Source: Bacillota bacterium | GTDB taxonomy: Bacteria > Armatimonadota > HRBIN16 | Direction of reading: 5' to 3' | Assembly: GCA_023511455.1 (NCBI GenBank) | Contig: JAIMBJ010000006.1 | Span: 106,739 to 170,738 of the forward strand | DNA length: 64,000 bases | Shown: positions 9,783 to 17,928 of the stretch, one piece after another | Layout: each line of letters begins with the position of its first letter | How positions within the stretch are numbered: position 1 is the stretch's first letter | Made by a program: the position numbers and the translations under genes | Notes under the pieces: model-generated | Seen by the model: the letters and a program-made list of their open reading frames with translations, nothing else | The model's database searches: none | Told to the model about the DNA's origin: nothing

Positions 9783-9806
9783 AAAAGCCGCCGAGATACC
9801 GGCGGC
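9783..9806 (-). promoter_or_regulatory. metK: hairpin with short U-run at the 5' end of the metK leader
   Basis: On the minus strand a 7-bp perfect stem GCCGCCG / CGGCGGC (9806-9800 and 9793-9787) with a 6-nt loop is followed directly by TTTT. The predicted transcription start is near 9807, so the stem would lie at the very 5' end of the transcript. It could protect the 5' end or act as a weak attenuator. No SAM riboswitch consensus was recognised around it. Confidence 0.45.
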
Positions 9807-9813
9807 TGCCTAA

Positions 9814-9843
9814 TATATAGCACAACCGCGCCCCGGAAGTCAA
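9814..9843 (-). promoter_or_regulatory. metK: metK promoter
   Basis: Leftward TTGACT (9843-9838) and TATATA (9819-9814) with an 18 bp spacer, in the gap between the 67-residue membrane protein gene and metK. Confidence 0.6.
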
Positions 9844-9887
9844 CGCTCAGAGGCGGTTGGCTTGATCGCTCTGCAAGTGATGCGTTC

Positions 9888-10091
9888 CTACGGCCAGTAG
9901 TGGTCGTAGAAGAGGGTATCGTACAGCAACTTGCCGAGCGCGACGATGACCCCAAATATCACCAGCGCCTGTCGATAGGTCAATACGCTGGCGGGTAGCA
10001 GAGGTAGAGGGATACATAATAACAACCCACCCACCGCGAGCACCAGCAGGCTTGCTCGCAGCAGCCTTCGCCAGCGTGTGGGTGTACTCAT
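9888..10091 (-). CDS. small two-helix membrane protein
   Basis: A 67-residue protein with a basic start ([13 protein letters not shown]), a hydrophobic helix ([19 protein letters not shown]) and a second hydrophobic stretch ([20 protein letters not shown]) ending in YDHYWP. No family recognised. A GAGGTGGAG site precedes the ATG. The gap to the upstream NYN gene is 9 bp, so they are probably cotranscribed. Confidence 0.6.
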   Translation of the reverse strand: MSTPTRWRRLLRASLLVLAVGGLLLCIPLPLLPASVLTYRQALVIFGVIVALGKLLYDTLFYDHYWP

Positions 10092-10100
10092 GACTCCACC

Positions 10101-10619
10101 TCAGGCGCGGATGATCTCGCGCTTGACTTCCTCATCCGCGAGGTCTATGAATTCATCAGCCTGTCGTCGCAGTTCGTCGGCGATCATGGGGGAGAGCGTG
10201 CGGATGGTGCTGACCACTGCCACACGCACACCCTTCATCTGCACCGCTTCCACCAGCCGCCGGAAGTCGCCGTCCCCGCTAAACAGCACCGCACGGTCGA
10301 TGTGGTCTGCCAGCAACAGCATATCGATGGCAAGCTCGATGTCCATGTTGCCCTTGATTTCATACTGTCCTGTGGCAGGGTTGTAGTAGCGCTTCTGCGG
10401 CTTGGTGACCACCGTGTAGCCGTTGTAGTCCAGGTAGTCCAGGAAGCTGAGCATCGGGTCGAACTCGCCTTCCCGACGCGACGCATAGTAAAAAGCGCGA
10501 AGCAACCTGCCTCCTCGCGAGAAGTAACGCAACAGTTTCCCGAAATCGATGTCCCAGCCCAGCTGCTGCATGGTGTAGGTCAGGTTGGGACCGTCAATAA
10601 ATATAGCAATTCTCTCCAC
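10101..10619 (-). CDS. NYN domain (LabA-like) putative ribonuclease
   Basis: A 172-residue LabA/DUF88-type protein of the PIN-like NYN superfamily. Acidic active-site segments are visible: IAIFIDGPNLTYTM at the start, DIELAIDMLLLADHIDRAV in the middle and FSGDGDFRRLVEAVQMKG with GVRVAVVS after it. Such proteins are predicted Mg-dependent RNases; the substrate is unknown. The start is taken as GTG 10619 because GAGGAGGTG lies nine bases upstream and the next residues (ERIAIFIDGPN) begin the domain; an in-frame start at 10676 would add a non-conserved leader. Confidence 0.85.
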   Translation of the reverse strand: MERIAIFIDGPNLTYTMQQLGWDIDFGKLLRYFSRGGRLLRAFYYASRREGEFDPMLSFLDYLDYNGYTVVTKPQKRYYNPATGQYEIKGNMDIELAIDMLLLADHIDRAVLFSGDGDFRRLVEAVQMKGVRVAVVSTIRTLSPMIADELRRQADEFIDLADEEVKREIIRA

Positions 10620-10758
10620 AGGGCGCACCTCCTCTCGCCCGCTGAAACCTTTCTCAACGCGCCTCCAGGCGCGCACTTGCTCGACCAGATTCGCCTCGGT
10701 GGAATGAACGGGTTTTCTTTCACAGGGGAAGCCTTGCCCGTTCAGGGTGTATGCCCCA

Positions 10759-11520
10759 TCATCTGGTCACCGCCTCCTCCTCTTCCTCTTCATCGACAGC
10801 CGGAAGCGTTTTCAGTACTTCTTCCGCGATAATGCGTTCGGTAACAGGTTCATCGCCCACGATTTTGCCGTCCCGAAACCGCACGATGCGTCGGGCGTGG
10901 CGGGCAATGTCCCACTCATGGGTGACCAGCACAATCACCTTGCCTTCGTCGTTCAGCTTCTGGAATATGGCCATAATCTCTTCGCCGCGTCGGCTGTCCA
11001 GATTTCCCGTCGGCTCGTCTGCCAGAATCACCGCCGGCTCGTTCACCAGTGCCCGAGCAATGGCGACGCGCTGTTGCTCGCCGCCCGACAGCTCATTAGG
11101 GCGCGAGTGGATACGGTGCGCCAGCCCCACTGCCTCCAAGGCTCGCTTCGCTCGCTCGTGGCGGTCGCGGAACCGACCGTTATACAGCAGGGGCAGTTCC
11201 ACGTTGCGCAGGGCAGTGGCACGCGGCAGCAGGTTGAACTGCTGGAACACGAAGCCAATCTTGCGGTTGCGGATTTCCGCCAGCTGGTTGTCGGTGAGTT
11301 TAGCGACCTCTACCCCGTCCAGTTTGTAGGAGCCGCTGGTTGGGCGGTCCAGGCAACCGATGATGTTCATGAAGGTGGACTTACCCGACCCGGATGGACC
11401 CATTATCGCCACGAATTCGCCCGGATAAACCTTCAGCGAAACTCCGCGCAGGGCGTGTACATGCGTCTTGCCCAGAATATAGGTTTTGTGTACGTCTTGC
11501 ACGTCGATGACCGGTGTCAT
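10759..11520 (-). CDS. ABC transporter ATP-binding protein, LolD/MacB type
   Basis: A 253-residue nucleotide-binding subunit with Walker [11 protein letters not shown]-loop [20 protein letters not shown], signature [15 protein letters not shown] and Walker [14 protein letters not shown]. The Q-loop and GNLDS wording are those of the MacB/LolD/FtsE branch, which works with a FtsX-like permease in lipoprotein or peptide export. No permease gene is next to it. ATG 11520 overlaps the metX stop (ATGA), so it is translationally coupled to metX although a function in methionine metabolism is not implied by its family. The C-terminus has an unusual run of Glu residues ([10 protein letters not shown]). 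Confidence 0.92.
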   Translation of the reverse strand: MTPVIDVQDVHKTYILGKTHVHALRGVSLKVYPGEFVAIMGPSGSGKSTFMNIIGCLDRPTSGSYKLDGVEVAKLTDNQLAEIRNRKIGFVFQQFNLLPRATALRNVELPLLYNGRFRDRHERAKRALEAVGLAHRIHSRPNELSGGEQQRVAIARALVNEPAVILADEPTGNLDSRRGEEIMAIFQKLNDEGKVIVLVTHEWDIARHARRIVRFRDGKIVGDEPVTERIIAEEVLKTLPAVDEEEEEEAVTR

Positions 11521-12713
11521 TCGCACTCTTCCTCCAGTTGTTGCATCAGTTTTCGGAGCGGCGGTATCATCTTGCGATACTCCACGAGGAAAGCATCATG
11601 CCCGTAGGCGGAATCCATCTCGAAATACTCCGAACGCTTGCCCAAACGTTTCAGCATCTCGTGGATTTCGCGCATCACGTAGGGCGGGAACAGGATATCG
11701 GAGCGTATGGAGATAAGCAGCACACGCGCCTGAATGCGGCTGAGCGCTTCTTCCAGACTGGCGTAGCCGCGGCTGATGTCATGCAAATCCATCGCCTTGC
11801 TCAGGTAGAGGTAGCTGTTGGCGTCGAAGTCGCGCTTGAGCAACTTCTCGCCCTCCTCATGAAGGTATCGCTCCACGTCAAAGCGGGCATGCAGGTCATG
11901 CTCGAGTGCGCTCTCCTGGCTGGCGGGTTTGCGTCCGAACACCTGTTGCATAATCTCATCGGAGAGGTAGGTGATGGTGCCTATCATGCGGGCAAGCGCG
12001 AGCCCCTGACGCGGTTTTTCACCGTCCTCGTAGTACTCGCCCTTGCGCCAGTTGGGGTCAAGCATGATGGCACGCCTGCCCACCTCGTTGAAAGCGATGG
12101 CTTGCGCCGACAACCGCGCACTGCAGGCGATTGGAGCCACCGCGTCCATAAAGTCAGGATACATCACTGCCCATTCCAGCGCCTGCATACCGCCCATCGA
12201 GCCGCCGGTGACCAGCTTGAGCTTTCGCACGCCCAGATGGTCCAACAGCACCCGCTGCACACGCACCATGTCGCGGATGGTGACGATGGGGAAGCGCAGT
12301 CCGTACGGCTTGCCGGTGCGCGGATCGATGGAAGCGGGTCCGGTGCTACCACGACAGCTACCCAGCACGTTGGGAGCGATGACGCAGTATTTCTCGGTGT
12401 CGAACACCTTGCCGGGACCGATGAGACCATCCCAGTAGCCTACCGTGCGGTTGTACGGTGCATACTTGCCCGCAGCGTGCGAGCTGCCTGTTAGCCCATG
12501 CAGCACCAGGATGGCGTTGTCGCGTGTGGCGTTCAGTTCGCCGTACACCTCATAAGCCACATCCACGCGCGGTAACGTTTGTCGGTTCTCCAGCACAAAG
12601 GGCTCTTCGGGCGAGGCGAAGGTGAAGATGTGCTTCACGATGTTTTCGCCCACCGAAGCGACCGCTTCGTCTTCCTCCACCGGCAACAGGTACGCGGCAG
12701 ACTCCGTGCTCAT
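11517..12713 (-). CDS. metX: homoserine O-acetyltransferase (MetX family)
   Basis: A 398-residue alpha/beta hydrolase that activates homoserine for methionine synthesis. Seen: [17 protein letters not shown] (oxyanion region), [18 protein letters not shown], the nucleophile elbow [14 protein letters not shown] with catalytic Ser, [11 protein letters not shown] with the Asp and YGHDAFLVE with the His. The family includes succinyl- and acetyl-transferases that cannot be separated here. ATG 12713 overlaps the stop of the NIL-domain gene in ATGA, and the metX stop overlaps the ABC gene start the same way, so the three genes form one tightly coupled operon. Confidence 0.93.
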   Translation of the reverse strand: MSTESAAYLLPVEEDEAVASVGENIVKHIFTFASPEEPFVLENRQTLPRVDVAYEVYGELNATRDNAILVLHGLTGSSHAAGKYAPYNRTVGYWDGLIGPGKVFDTEKYCVIAPNVLGSCRGSTGPASIDPRTGKPYGLRFPIVTIRDMVRVQRVLLDHLGVRKLKLVTGGSMGGMQALEWAVMYPDFMDAVAPIACSARLSAQAIAFNEVGRRAIMLDPNWRKGEYYEDGEKPRQGLALARMIGTITYLSDEIMQQVFGRKPASQESALEHDLHARFDVERYLHEEGEKLLKRDFDANSYLYLSKAMDLHDISRGYASLEEALSRIQARVLLISIRSDILFPPYVMREIHEMLKRLGKRSEYFEMDSAYGHDAFLVEYRKMIPPLRKLMQQLEEECE

Positions 12714-12991
12714 CCCACCACCCACTCCTCGGCGCCGTTGACGCCGATGGTGCTGACGGTGATGCCCTGTTCCTTCAGAAACTCGATGGCGCGGTGCAGC
12801 TGCGCCGACGAGCCAGTGAGCTCCAGAAACACAAATCCCCCGATGTGCGGGTCGATGTTCGCCCGGCGGATGTTGGGTATCAGGTCAAAGTCCTTCACCA
12901 GCCGGTAGACGATAGGCTCCTTTACCCGCTCCAGCGGGAAGTTCAGCTGCACGCGGATGGTTTCCACCGCGTCTTTTTGCTCTACAGGCAT
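12710..12991 (-). CDS. NIL domain protein
   Basis: A 93-residue ferredoxin-like (ACT-like) fold matching the NIL domain found at the C-terminus of MetN methionine importers: IRVQLNFPLERVKEPIVYRL, then VKDFDLIPNIRRANIDPHIGG and FVFLELTGSSAQLHRAIEFL, ending in GITVSTIGV. NIL domains bind methionine or assist sulfur transfer in homocysteine synthesis. No cysteine or [4Fe-4S] ferredoxin extension is present. It is the first gene of the NIL-metX-ABC operon, and the position suggests a sensor or sulfur-metabolism helper. AAGGAGGG precedes ATG 12991 with about eleven bases between. Confidence 0.82.
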   Translation of the reverse strand: MPVEQKDAVETIRVQLNFPLERVKEPIVYRLVKDFDLIPNIRRANIDPHIGGFVFLELTGSSAQLHRAIEFLKEQGITVSTIGVNGAEEWVVG

Positions 12992-13022
12992 GGATGTACC
13001 GCCCTCCTTCAGAAATTAAGAC

Positions 13023-13061
13023 GCAACACCTGCCCCTGCCGTTGCCACTGAGGGCAGAGGG
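13023..13061 (-). promoter_or_regulatory. candidate H-type pseudoknot in the leader of the NIL-metX operon
   Basis: On the minus strand an 8-bp stem CCTCTGCC / GGCAGGGG (13060-13053 with 13040-13033, one G-U pair) encloses a 12-nt loop whose last five bases GCAAC (13045-13041) can pair perfectly with GTTGC at 13027-13023, five bases beyond the stem. The start codon is 32 nt downstream. A possible -10 element TACACT lies at 13079-13074, which would start the RNA just before the stem. It is compatible with a small ligand-sensing or translational control element but matches no riboswitch I know. Confidence 0.4.
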
Positions 13062-13079
13062 TTTCTGGATTTAAGTGTA

Positions 13080-13228
13080 CCCCAATTCGCGGCGACCGAC
13101 GAAACCGTATCGCGAATGCGCGAGAAGATTCGAAGTCGCCTTGCCTCGCCTGTACGACAGGCATCCCGAGTTAAAGTGGAGATAACAAAAGTTCACGGAG
13201 AATCCTTGCAGCCGGCAATAAAACCTGC
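13080..13228. other. intergenic stretch with no recognised feature
   Basis: Between the leftward NIL-metX leader and the rightward PEP-CTERM promoter. It holds no open frame of interest, no terminator and no RNA consensus that I can identify. The divergent promoters on either side suggest it is simply upstream regulatory DNA. Confidence 0.4.
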
Positions 13229-13257
13229 TTTACTGGGAGCAAACAACATGCTATAAT
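13229..13257 (+). promoter_or_regulatory. promoter of the PEP-CTERM gene
   Basis: TTTACT at 13229-13234, a 17 bp spacer, then TATAAT at 13252-13257 preceded by TGC, an extended -10. The leader to ATG 13304 is about 40 nt. Confidence 0.72.
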
Positions 13258-13303
13258 AGAGGCGACTATACTCTCTGACGTGAAAGGAGGCATGAGTTAT
13301 CCA

Positions 13304-14029
13304 ATGCGAATCTCTAAATTGCTCGTAGCTGTGGCGTTGGGCGTGCTGGCTCTGACAGCGGAGGCGCAGCTCAGCGTCGGTATCAACGCCGTTAACAACG
13401 CCACCATACAGCCTGCAGGCCCTCGGACGGGTGTTAACGGCAAACGATTTTTCAACATCGAGGGGAACAATTTTGGCAGCTTCGCCAGTTTTGGCGTGGT
13501 GGACTTTTCTGCCGCCGACCTGAACCTGACCCTGCCTGTGGTCGACATCCAGTTCATCACCCTCAAGCTGTATGATGCACCCGCCAGCTTCAGTGCAAAC
13601 GGCACCGTGCGCTTCTGGCTGAGTGAAGACACCGCCACCGATATTGAGCCCGGAACCTCACCTTTGCGCTGGGACGCAACTGCATTGCCAGATGGGGTTG
13701 GTACGCAGCTGAGCCCGGTGCATCTTCTGGGCACAGGTGCGTACGTCAAAACCGCCAACGACACCGAATTTGTGTATGCGCTGTCACTTCCAGCCGCAGC
13801 GAAGCCCTACCTGTTGGGCCAGATTAATAGTGCGGGAAAGATACGCCTCGTCGTGACTCCAGCCGAAGATACAGTTGCAGCCACCTACGCCGGCTACAAC
13901 AATGCGAACATCCGCGCACCGCGTTTGGAAATGGAACTGGTGCCCGTGCCGGAACCTGCCTCGGTAGCGGTATTGCTGCTGGGAGTAGGAGGGTTGGCAG
14001 GAGCGTCATTGCGGAGGCGTGGGCGCTAA
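13304..14029 (+). CDS. exported PEP-CTERM sorting domain protein
   Basis: A 241-residue protein with a signal peptide (MRISKLLVAVALGVLALTAEAQ) and a C-terminal sorting signal VPEPASVAVLLLGVGGLAG followed by SLRRRGR: a PEP motif, a membrane helix and a basic tail, recognised by exosortase/EpsH systems. The middle 190 residues are a beta-rich domain with FWLSEDTATDIEPG and a DNRLRE/carbohydrate-binding-like look; no enzyme motif. Upstream in-frame starts at 13280 (GTG) and 13292 (ATG) exist, but the AGGAGG at about 13286 only suits a later start, and ATG 13304 begins a good signal peptide. The exosortase gene is not in this window. Confidence 0.85.
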   Translation: MRISKLLVAVALGVLALTAEAQLSVGINAVNNATIQPAGPRTGVNGKRFFNIEGNNFGSFASFGVVDFSAADLNLTLPVVDIQFITLKLYDAPASFSANGTVRFWLSEDTATDIEPGTSPLRWDATALPDGVGTQLSPVHLLGTGAYVKTANDTEFVYALSLPAAAKPYLLGQINSAGKIRLVVTPAEDTVAATYAGYNNANIRAPRLEMELVPVPEPASVAVLLLGVGGLAGASLRRRGR

Positions 14030-14043
14030 TCCGCCTCGTGTGT

Positions 14044-14069
14044 TAGCCCGGGAGTACACTCCCGGGCTA
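14044..14069. terminator. 12-bp inverted repeat between convergent genes
   Basis: TAGCCCGGGAGT and its reverse complement flank a 2-nt centre, making a nearly perfect 26-bp palindrome between the PEP-CTERM stop and the stop of the leftward membrane protein. There is no U-run on either side, so it may be a bidirectional barrier or RNA-stability stem rather than a standard intrinsic terminator. Confidence 0.5.
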
Positions 14070-14387
14070 CTACTTGGTAACGGGCTCTGATGGCGGCTTC
14101 TCCAACCCTTTGCTGGGCGCAACCCCCAGAGCGGCAAAATACATCTGCACTCCTTTGTTAGCAATGAGAGAGCCTGCCAGCGTCATCACAATCAGCAATC
14201 CCAGTTTTTTCAATACCTCTATCCCGATGTGCCCCAGCCTTGGCAGAGATTTGTCGGCGGAGGGAAGGGGGGCGGTGAACATCTGATGCGCCTCTCGGAA
14301 CACAATCCATAGCACACCGACGCCCAGCACAAAAACGGCGATACCCAACAACCGACCGATCCAGTCTCCTCGTATCTTCAATGCCAC
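14070..14387 (-). CDS. small membrane protein of unknown function
   Basis: About 105 residues with two hydrophobic helices, [18 protein letters not shown] near the N-terminus and [19 protein letters not shown] near residue 75, and a soluble link between them. The open frame reaches 14513, but residues before GTG 14387 are not membrane-protein-like and overlap the gcvPB promoter, so GTG 14387 (preceded by GGGGG) is preferred. No family recognised. It is divergent from gcvPB. Confidence 0.55.
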   Translation of the reverse strand: MALKIRGDWIGRLLGIAVFVLGVGVLWIVFREAHQMFTAPLPSADKSLPRLGHIGIEVLKKLGLLIVMTLAGSLIANKGVQMYFAALGVAPSKGLEKPPSEPVTK

Positions 14388-14452
14388 ATGCCCCCATTTG
14401 GAGTCCCAGTATATGTTATCGGAAAGAGCGCAAGATGGCAAGCTGTGTGCGC

Positions 14453-14482
14453 TTGCCCTGCAAGCTACTACTGTGCTATTAT
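14453..14482 (+). promoter_or_regulatory. gcvPB: gcvPB promoter
   Basis: TTGCCC at 14453-14458, an 18 bp spacer and TATTAT at 14477-14482, with TGC directly before the -10 (extended -10). The gcvPB start is 37 bp downstream. Confidence 0.55.
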
Positions 14483-14518
14483 ACAGGTGGTGAAACCGTA
14501 CGTACAGGAGCAACTGGC

Positions 14519-15970
14519 ATGGAACCCTTGATTTATGAGCTCTCCTCGCCGGGCAGATGCGGTGCGAACCTGCCGGAGTGCGATGTGCCGGAGCGACCGG
14601 TGGAGGACTTGCTTGGCGCGGAGAACCTGCGCGAAGACCTCCCTCTGCCTGAAGTCAGCGAACTGGACGTCATGCGGCACTTTGTGCGCCTTTCGCAGCG
14701 CAACTACGGTATCGAGATTGGCTTTTACCCGCTTGGTTCCTGTACCATGAAGTATAACCCGCGTGTACACGAGAAGGTTGCCTCCCTGCCAAACTTCACC
14801 CAGCTGCATCCACTGCAGCCCGAGACGACCGTGCAGGGCGCGTTACAGCTGCTGTGGGAACTGCAGCAATATCTGGGTGAGATTGCGGGCATGGATGCGG
14901 TTACCCTGCAGCCTGCTGCGGGAGCGCATGGCGAAATCCTCAGCCTGATGGTCTTCAAAGCATATCATGCCAGCCGTGGGGAGGCGGCACAACGTAAGGT
15001 GGTACTCGTACCCGACTCGGCGCACGGAACCAACCCGGCCTCGGCAGCATCCTGCGGCTTCACCGTGCGCACCCTGCCCTCTGACGAGCGCGGTTGCATT
15101 GACCTGAAAGCCCTGCGCGAGGCAGTGGGACCGGATACTGTCGGGTTGATGCTGACCAATCCCAACACGCTGGGACTGTTTGAGACGCAGGTGCGCGAGG
15201 TGTGCGACGCGGTACATGAGGCAGGTGGGCTGGTCTACTGCGACGGCGCGAACATGAACGCCCTGCTGGGCATCGCGCGACCGGGCGACATGGGTTTCGA
15301 CGCGGTGCACTTTAACCTGCACAAGACCTTCTCCACGCCGCACGGCGGAGGCGGCCCAGGCGCGGGAGCCATCGCGGTCAAAGCCTTTCTGGAGCCGTTT
15401 CTGCCTGTGCCGGTGGTAACGCGCCGCCCCGACGGCAGCTTCGCACTGGATTACGACCGCCCACAGAGCATCGGACGTATCCACTCGTTCCTGGGCAATT
15501 TCCTGAACGCAGTACGGGCGTACGCCTATATCCGAACGCTGGGACCGGGCGGGCTGAAAGCGGTTGCTGAGCACGCCGTTCTGAACGCCAACTACCTGCG
15601 CGTCAAGCTGCAGGACATTTTGCCTGCTGCCTATGACCGCATGTGCATGCACGAATGCGTGCTGACCGCGCAACGCTACAAAACGGAGTACGGGGTGCGC
15701 GCGCTGGACATCGCAAAGCGGCTTATCGATTACGGGTTCCACCCCCCGACGATGTACTTCCCGCTGATTGTGCCAGAGGCGCTGATGATCGAGCCGACCG
15801 AGACGGAGAGCGTGGAGACGTTGGACGCCTTTGTAGACGCACTGCACCGCATTGTCGGGGAGGCGCGTGAGCATCCCGAGCTGCTTCATGAGGCGCCCCA
15901 TCATACGCCTGTGCGCCGGCTGGACGAGGCGAAGGCGGCAAAGGAGCTGTGCGTCTGCTGGCAGCCGTGA
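14519..15970 (+). CDS. gcvPB: glycine dehydrogenase (decarboxylating) subunit 2
   Basis: A 483-residue PLP enzyme, the C-terminal half of the glycine cleavage P-protein in organisms that split it. Seen: [65 protein letters not shown] and the PLP lysine in [18 protein letters not shown]. It decarboxylates glycine and passes the aminomethyl group to lipoyl-GcvH. gcvPA, gcvT and gcvH are not in the window. The open frame begins at 14381, but ATG 14519 (MEPLIYEL) has an AGGAG nine bases upstream and matches the family start. It overlaps the lipoyl-transfer gene in GTGA. Confidence 0.95.
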   Translation: MEPLIYELSSPGRCGANLPECDVPERPVEDLLGAENLREDLPLPEVSELDVMRHFVRLSQRNYGIEIGFYPLGSCTMKYNPRVHEKVASLPNFTQLHPLQPETTVQGALQLLWELQQYLGEIAGMDAVTLQPAAGAHGEILSLMVFKAYHASRGEAAQRKVVLVPDSAHGTNPASAASCGFTVRTLPSDERGCIDLKALREAVGPDTVGLMLTNPNTLGLFETQVREVCDAVHEAGGLVYCDGANMNALLGIARPGDMGFDAVHFNLHKTFSTPHGGGGPGAGAIAVKAFLEPFLPVPVVTRRPDGSFALDYDRPQSIGRIHSFLGNFLNAVRAYAYIRTLGPGGLKAVAEHAVLNANYLRVKLQDILPAAYDRMCMHECVLTAQRYKTEYGVRALDIAKRLIDYGFHPPTMYFPLIVPEALMIEPTETESVETLDAFVDALHRIVGEAREHPELLHEAPHHTPVRRLDEAKAAKELCVCWQP

Positions 15971-16725
15971 GCGGTATCTGGAGGCTGATACACGACGGGG
16001 CGGGCGACGCCGCGCGGAACATGGCGGTGGATGAGGCGATTTTGGAGTCTGTCATTGCGGGCGCGCAGCCTCCGACGGTGCGCTTCTATCGCTGGGCAAA
16101 ACCTTCCGTCTCCCTCGGACGCCTGCAACGCGCGGAAAAGGTGTTGAACATGTCCCTGTGCCGCGAGCGCGGTATCCCTGTGGTACAGCGGCTGACTGGG
16201 GGCAAAGCGGTGCTGCACGGGCATGACCTGACGCTGTGCGTGGTGGTTCCTTTGCGCTCCTTTGCGCCCGCACGTCGGGTGCTGGATGTGCACCTGCGAC
16301 TGGTGTCTGCGCTGGCGAGGGGTTTCAGGATTCTGGGTGTCGACACCCGTCCCGTTGTGCAGGCGGAGCGGCGCCTCTTGAAGGGTTCTCACGCCAACTG
16401 CTTTGCTCACGCGCTGCCCGGCGACCTGACCACGGAAGACGGCGTGAAGCTGGTCGGTGGGGCACAGTACCGGCGGGCAGATGTGGTGATGGAGCAGATG
16501 AGCATTCCTGTTGGCGATTTACCAGCGAGCCTGCGAAACGTTCTGTATCCCTGGAATGAGCCTCCCGAAACGCCCCTGAAGGGCATTGCACTGGATGAAC
16601 TGATACGGGCAATCCAGGAGGGCGTGGCATCGGAGTTGAGCATACAGTGGCAACCCGCCTCGCTCGACCCCGACGAAATCGCCCGTGCTGAGCGTCGGCG
16701 GGCAGAGTACGCTTTGCTGGAGTGA
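15967..16725 (+). CDS. lipM: LipM-like octanoyltransferase / lipoate-protein ligase family protein
   Basis: A 252-residue biotin/lipoate A-B transferase fold. Motifs in order: [58 protein letters not shown] with a Cys in the position used by LipM acyl-enzyme intermediates, and [11 protein letters not shown] with the conserved Lys. It could move octanoate from acyl carrier protein to GcvH or act as LipL amidotransferase. GTG 15967 overlaps the gcvPB stop (GTGA), which couples lipoylation to the glycine cleavage system. A classical lipB lies at 49361, so two acyl-transfer routes coexist. Confidence 0.85.
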   Translation: MSGIWRLIHDGAGDAARNMAVDEAILESVIAGAQPPTVRFYRWAKPSVSLGRLQRAEKVLNMSLCRERGIPVVQRLTGGKAVLHGHDLTLCVVVPLRSFAPARRVLDVHLRLVSALARGFRILGVDTRPVVQAERRLLKGSHANCFAHALPGDLTTEDGVKLVGGAQYRRADVVMEQMSIPVGDLPASLRNVLYPWNEPPETPLKGIALDELIRAIQEGVASELSIQWQPASLDPDEIARAERRRAEYALLE

Positions 16726-16727
16726 AA

Positions 16728-16958
16728 CTACCGGTCCAGCTGGGGCGCGACAAATCCTTTGGGCGGCTGGTATTTGCCTTTGCCTGCCCCCTCGTATCGG
16801 GAGGAGGCTTCAGCGATACCTTGTAGTTGCTCACGGTGTATCTCGTATGCCTCCTGCGGGGTAATCGCAGGGCGGGTGGCGCGGTACGATAGCGCCGCTA
16901 TCACCACAGCCAGCAATGTAACCGCTATCAAAACCAGGGCTAGGGCTTTTGACCGCAT
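16728..16958 (-). CDS. small membrane-anchored protein
   Basis: A 76-residue protein with one N-terminal helix (ALALVLIAVTLLAVVIAAL) and a polar C-terminal part (TPQEAYEIHREQLQGIAEAS). Good ribosome binding site (AGGAGG, nine bases before ATG 16958). The tail is Lys/Gly/Pro-rich. No family recognised. It is downstream of the DUF1559 prepilin gene on the same strand across 143 bp, where I see only a short GGAGG/CCTCC-type stem. Confidence 0.55.
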   Translation of the reverse strand: MRSKALALVLIAVTLLAVVIAALSYRATRPAITPQEAYEIHREQLQGIAEASSRYEGAGKGKYQPPKGFVAPQLDR

Positions 16959-17101
16959 GTTTCGGTGCCTCCTGTTGTGGTTCCGTACGTCCGTCCGGCA
17001 AGAGTATCTGGAGGTTTACCCCCTCCGCTGTGAACATACCCCCGCGCCATGCAGAAAAACGGACAATCTGATCTCACCCCACGAAGGACTCTCGCGACCC
17101 A

Positions 17102-17821
17102 CTAGGGTGTCCGATGGTAGGGCGAGTAGTGCATGGTGCCGCCAGCCTCCACACTAATCAGCCCTTCGGGAGAGCGTACCCATTTGGCATGCCCGTCGAT
17201 GAACGCGACGGTGACCCCACGCAGGTGCCTCTGGTAGATGCGCACTTCGTCGAGAGACACAATTCCAGGCAAGCAATGACCCACAACCTCGCAGTCGAGA
17301 TTGCGCCAGAGAGTGTACAGACGCCAGCCTCCGTCGTTGTCGGTCATGAGGAAGTTCTGTGCAGGTTGAGTCACCTCGCTGAGGGTACGGAAAAGGGTAT
17401 CATCATAGAACCGAGTACGAAAACTTCGGTAAGACAGGCTGAAGTTCACGGAGTAATCCCAAGGCAGATACCGGGCGCAGGGGTCGGTGGCCGTGGGCCA
17501 GCAGTAGCCGTGCTGCAACGCGCTCGGGCACTGTCCGATGCCCCGGTTGCGCACGTAGGGCATGAGCGTCTCGATGAAAGTGGTTTGGAACCCCTCGCCA
17601 ACATCGTACCTCATCAGCGTACCGGGGAAACTCTCATCATAGTCCTGAGCGTACATCAGGGTGGCCTGAGATAACTGGCGCAGGTTGCTGACGCAGGAAG
17701 CCTGCCTGCCTTTCTCGCGTGCCTGCGCAAAAACCGGGAACAGGATGGCTGCGAGTATCGCAATGATGGCAATCACAACGAGGAGCTCTATCAAGGTGAA
17801 GGCGGCCCGCTTTTTGTTCAT
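17102..17821 (-). CDS. DUF1559-type prepilin with H-X9-DG motif
   Basis: A 239-residue type IV prepilin-like protein. The N-terminus is [20 protein letters not shown] with the A^FTLIE prepilin cleavage/methylation site, followed by [40 protein letters not shown] and, near the C-terminus, [17 protein letters not shown], the H-X9-DG motif. This architecture is abundant in Planctomycetota and Armatimonadota, where it probably forms surface or pseudopilus structures. ATG 17821 has AGGGAGG upstream; the frame continues 38 codons further but runs through the promoter. Confidence 0.9.
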   Translation of the reverse strand: MNKKRAAFTLIELLVVIAIIAILAAILFPVFAQAREKGRQASCVSNLRQLSQATLMYAQDYDESFPGTLMRYDVGEGFQTTFIETLMPYVRNRGIGQCPSALQHGYCWPTATDPCARYLPWDYSVNFSLSYRSFRTRFYDDTLFRTLSEVTQPAQNFLMTDNDGGWRLYTLWRNLDCEVVGHCLPGIVSLDEVRIYQRHLRGVTVAFIDGHAKWVRSPEGLISVEAGGTMHYSPYHRTP

Positions 17822-17860
17822 TGTTTGACCTCCCTTAGCCAAAGAACTTAGTGTGTCTTG

Positions 17861-17890
17861 ATTATACCGCGCATATCCGGTGATTTTCAA
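17861..17890 (-). promoter_or_regulatory. promoter of the DUF1559 prepilin gene
   Basis: Leftward TTGAAA (17890-17885), an 18 bp spacer and TATAAT (17866-17861); the ATG is about 40 bp further left. Confidence 0.75.
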
Positions 17891-17928
17891 CCAGTCGACA
17901 TGGCAGGTGGATATAATGAAATAGAGTT

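Noticed and set aside
9734..9843. SAM riboswitch before metK
   Set aside because: No SAM-I, SAM-II or S-MK consensus; only one hairpin at the predicted transcript start.
14843..15904. 353-codon leftward frame over gcvPB
   Set aside because: Reverse-strand shadow of a clear glycine dehydrogenase; composition is Arg/His-rich as expected for shadows.
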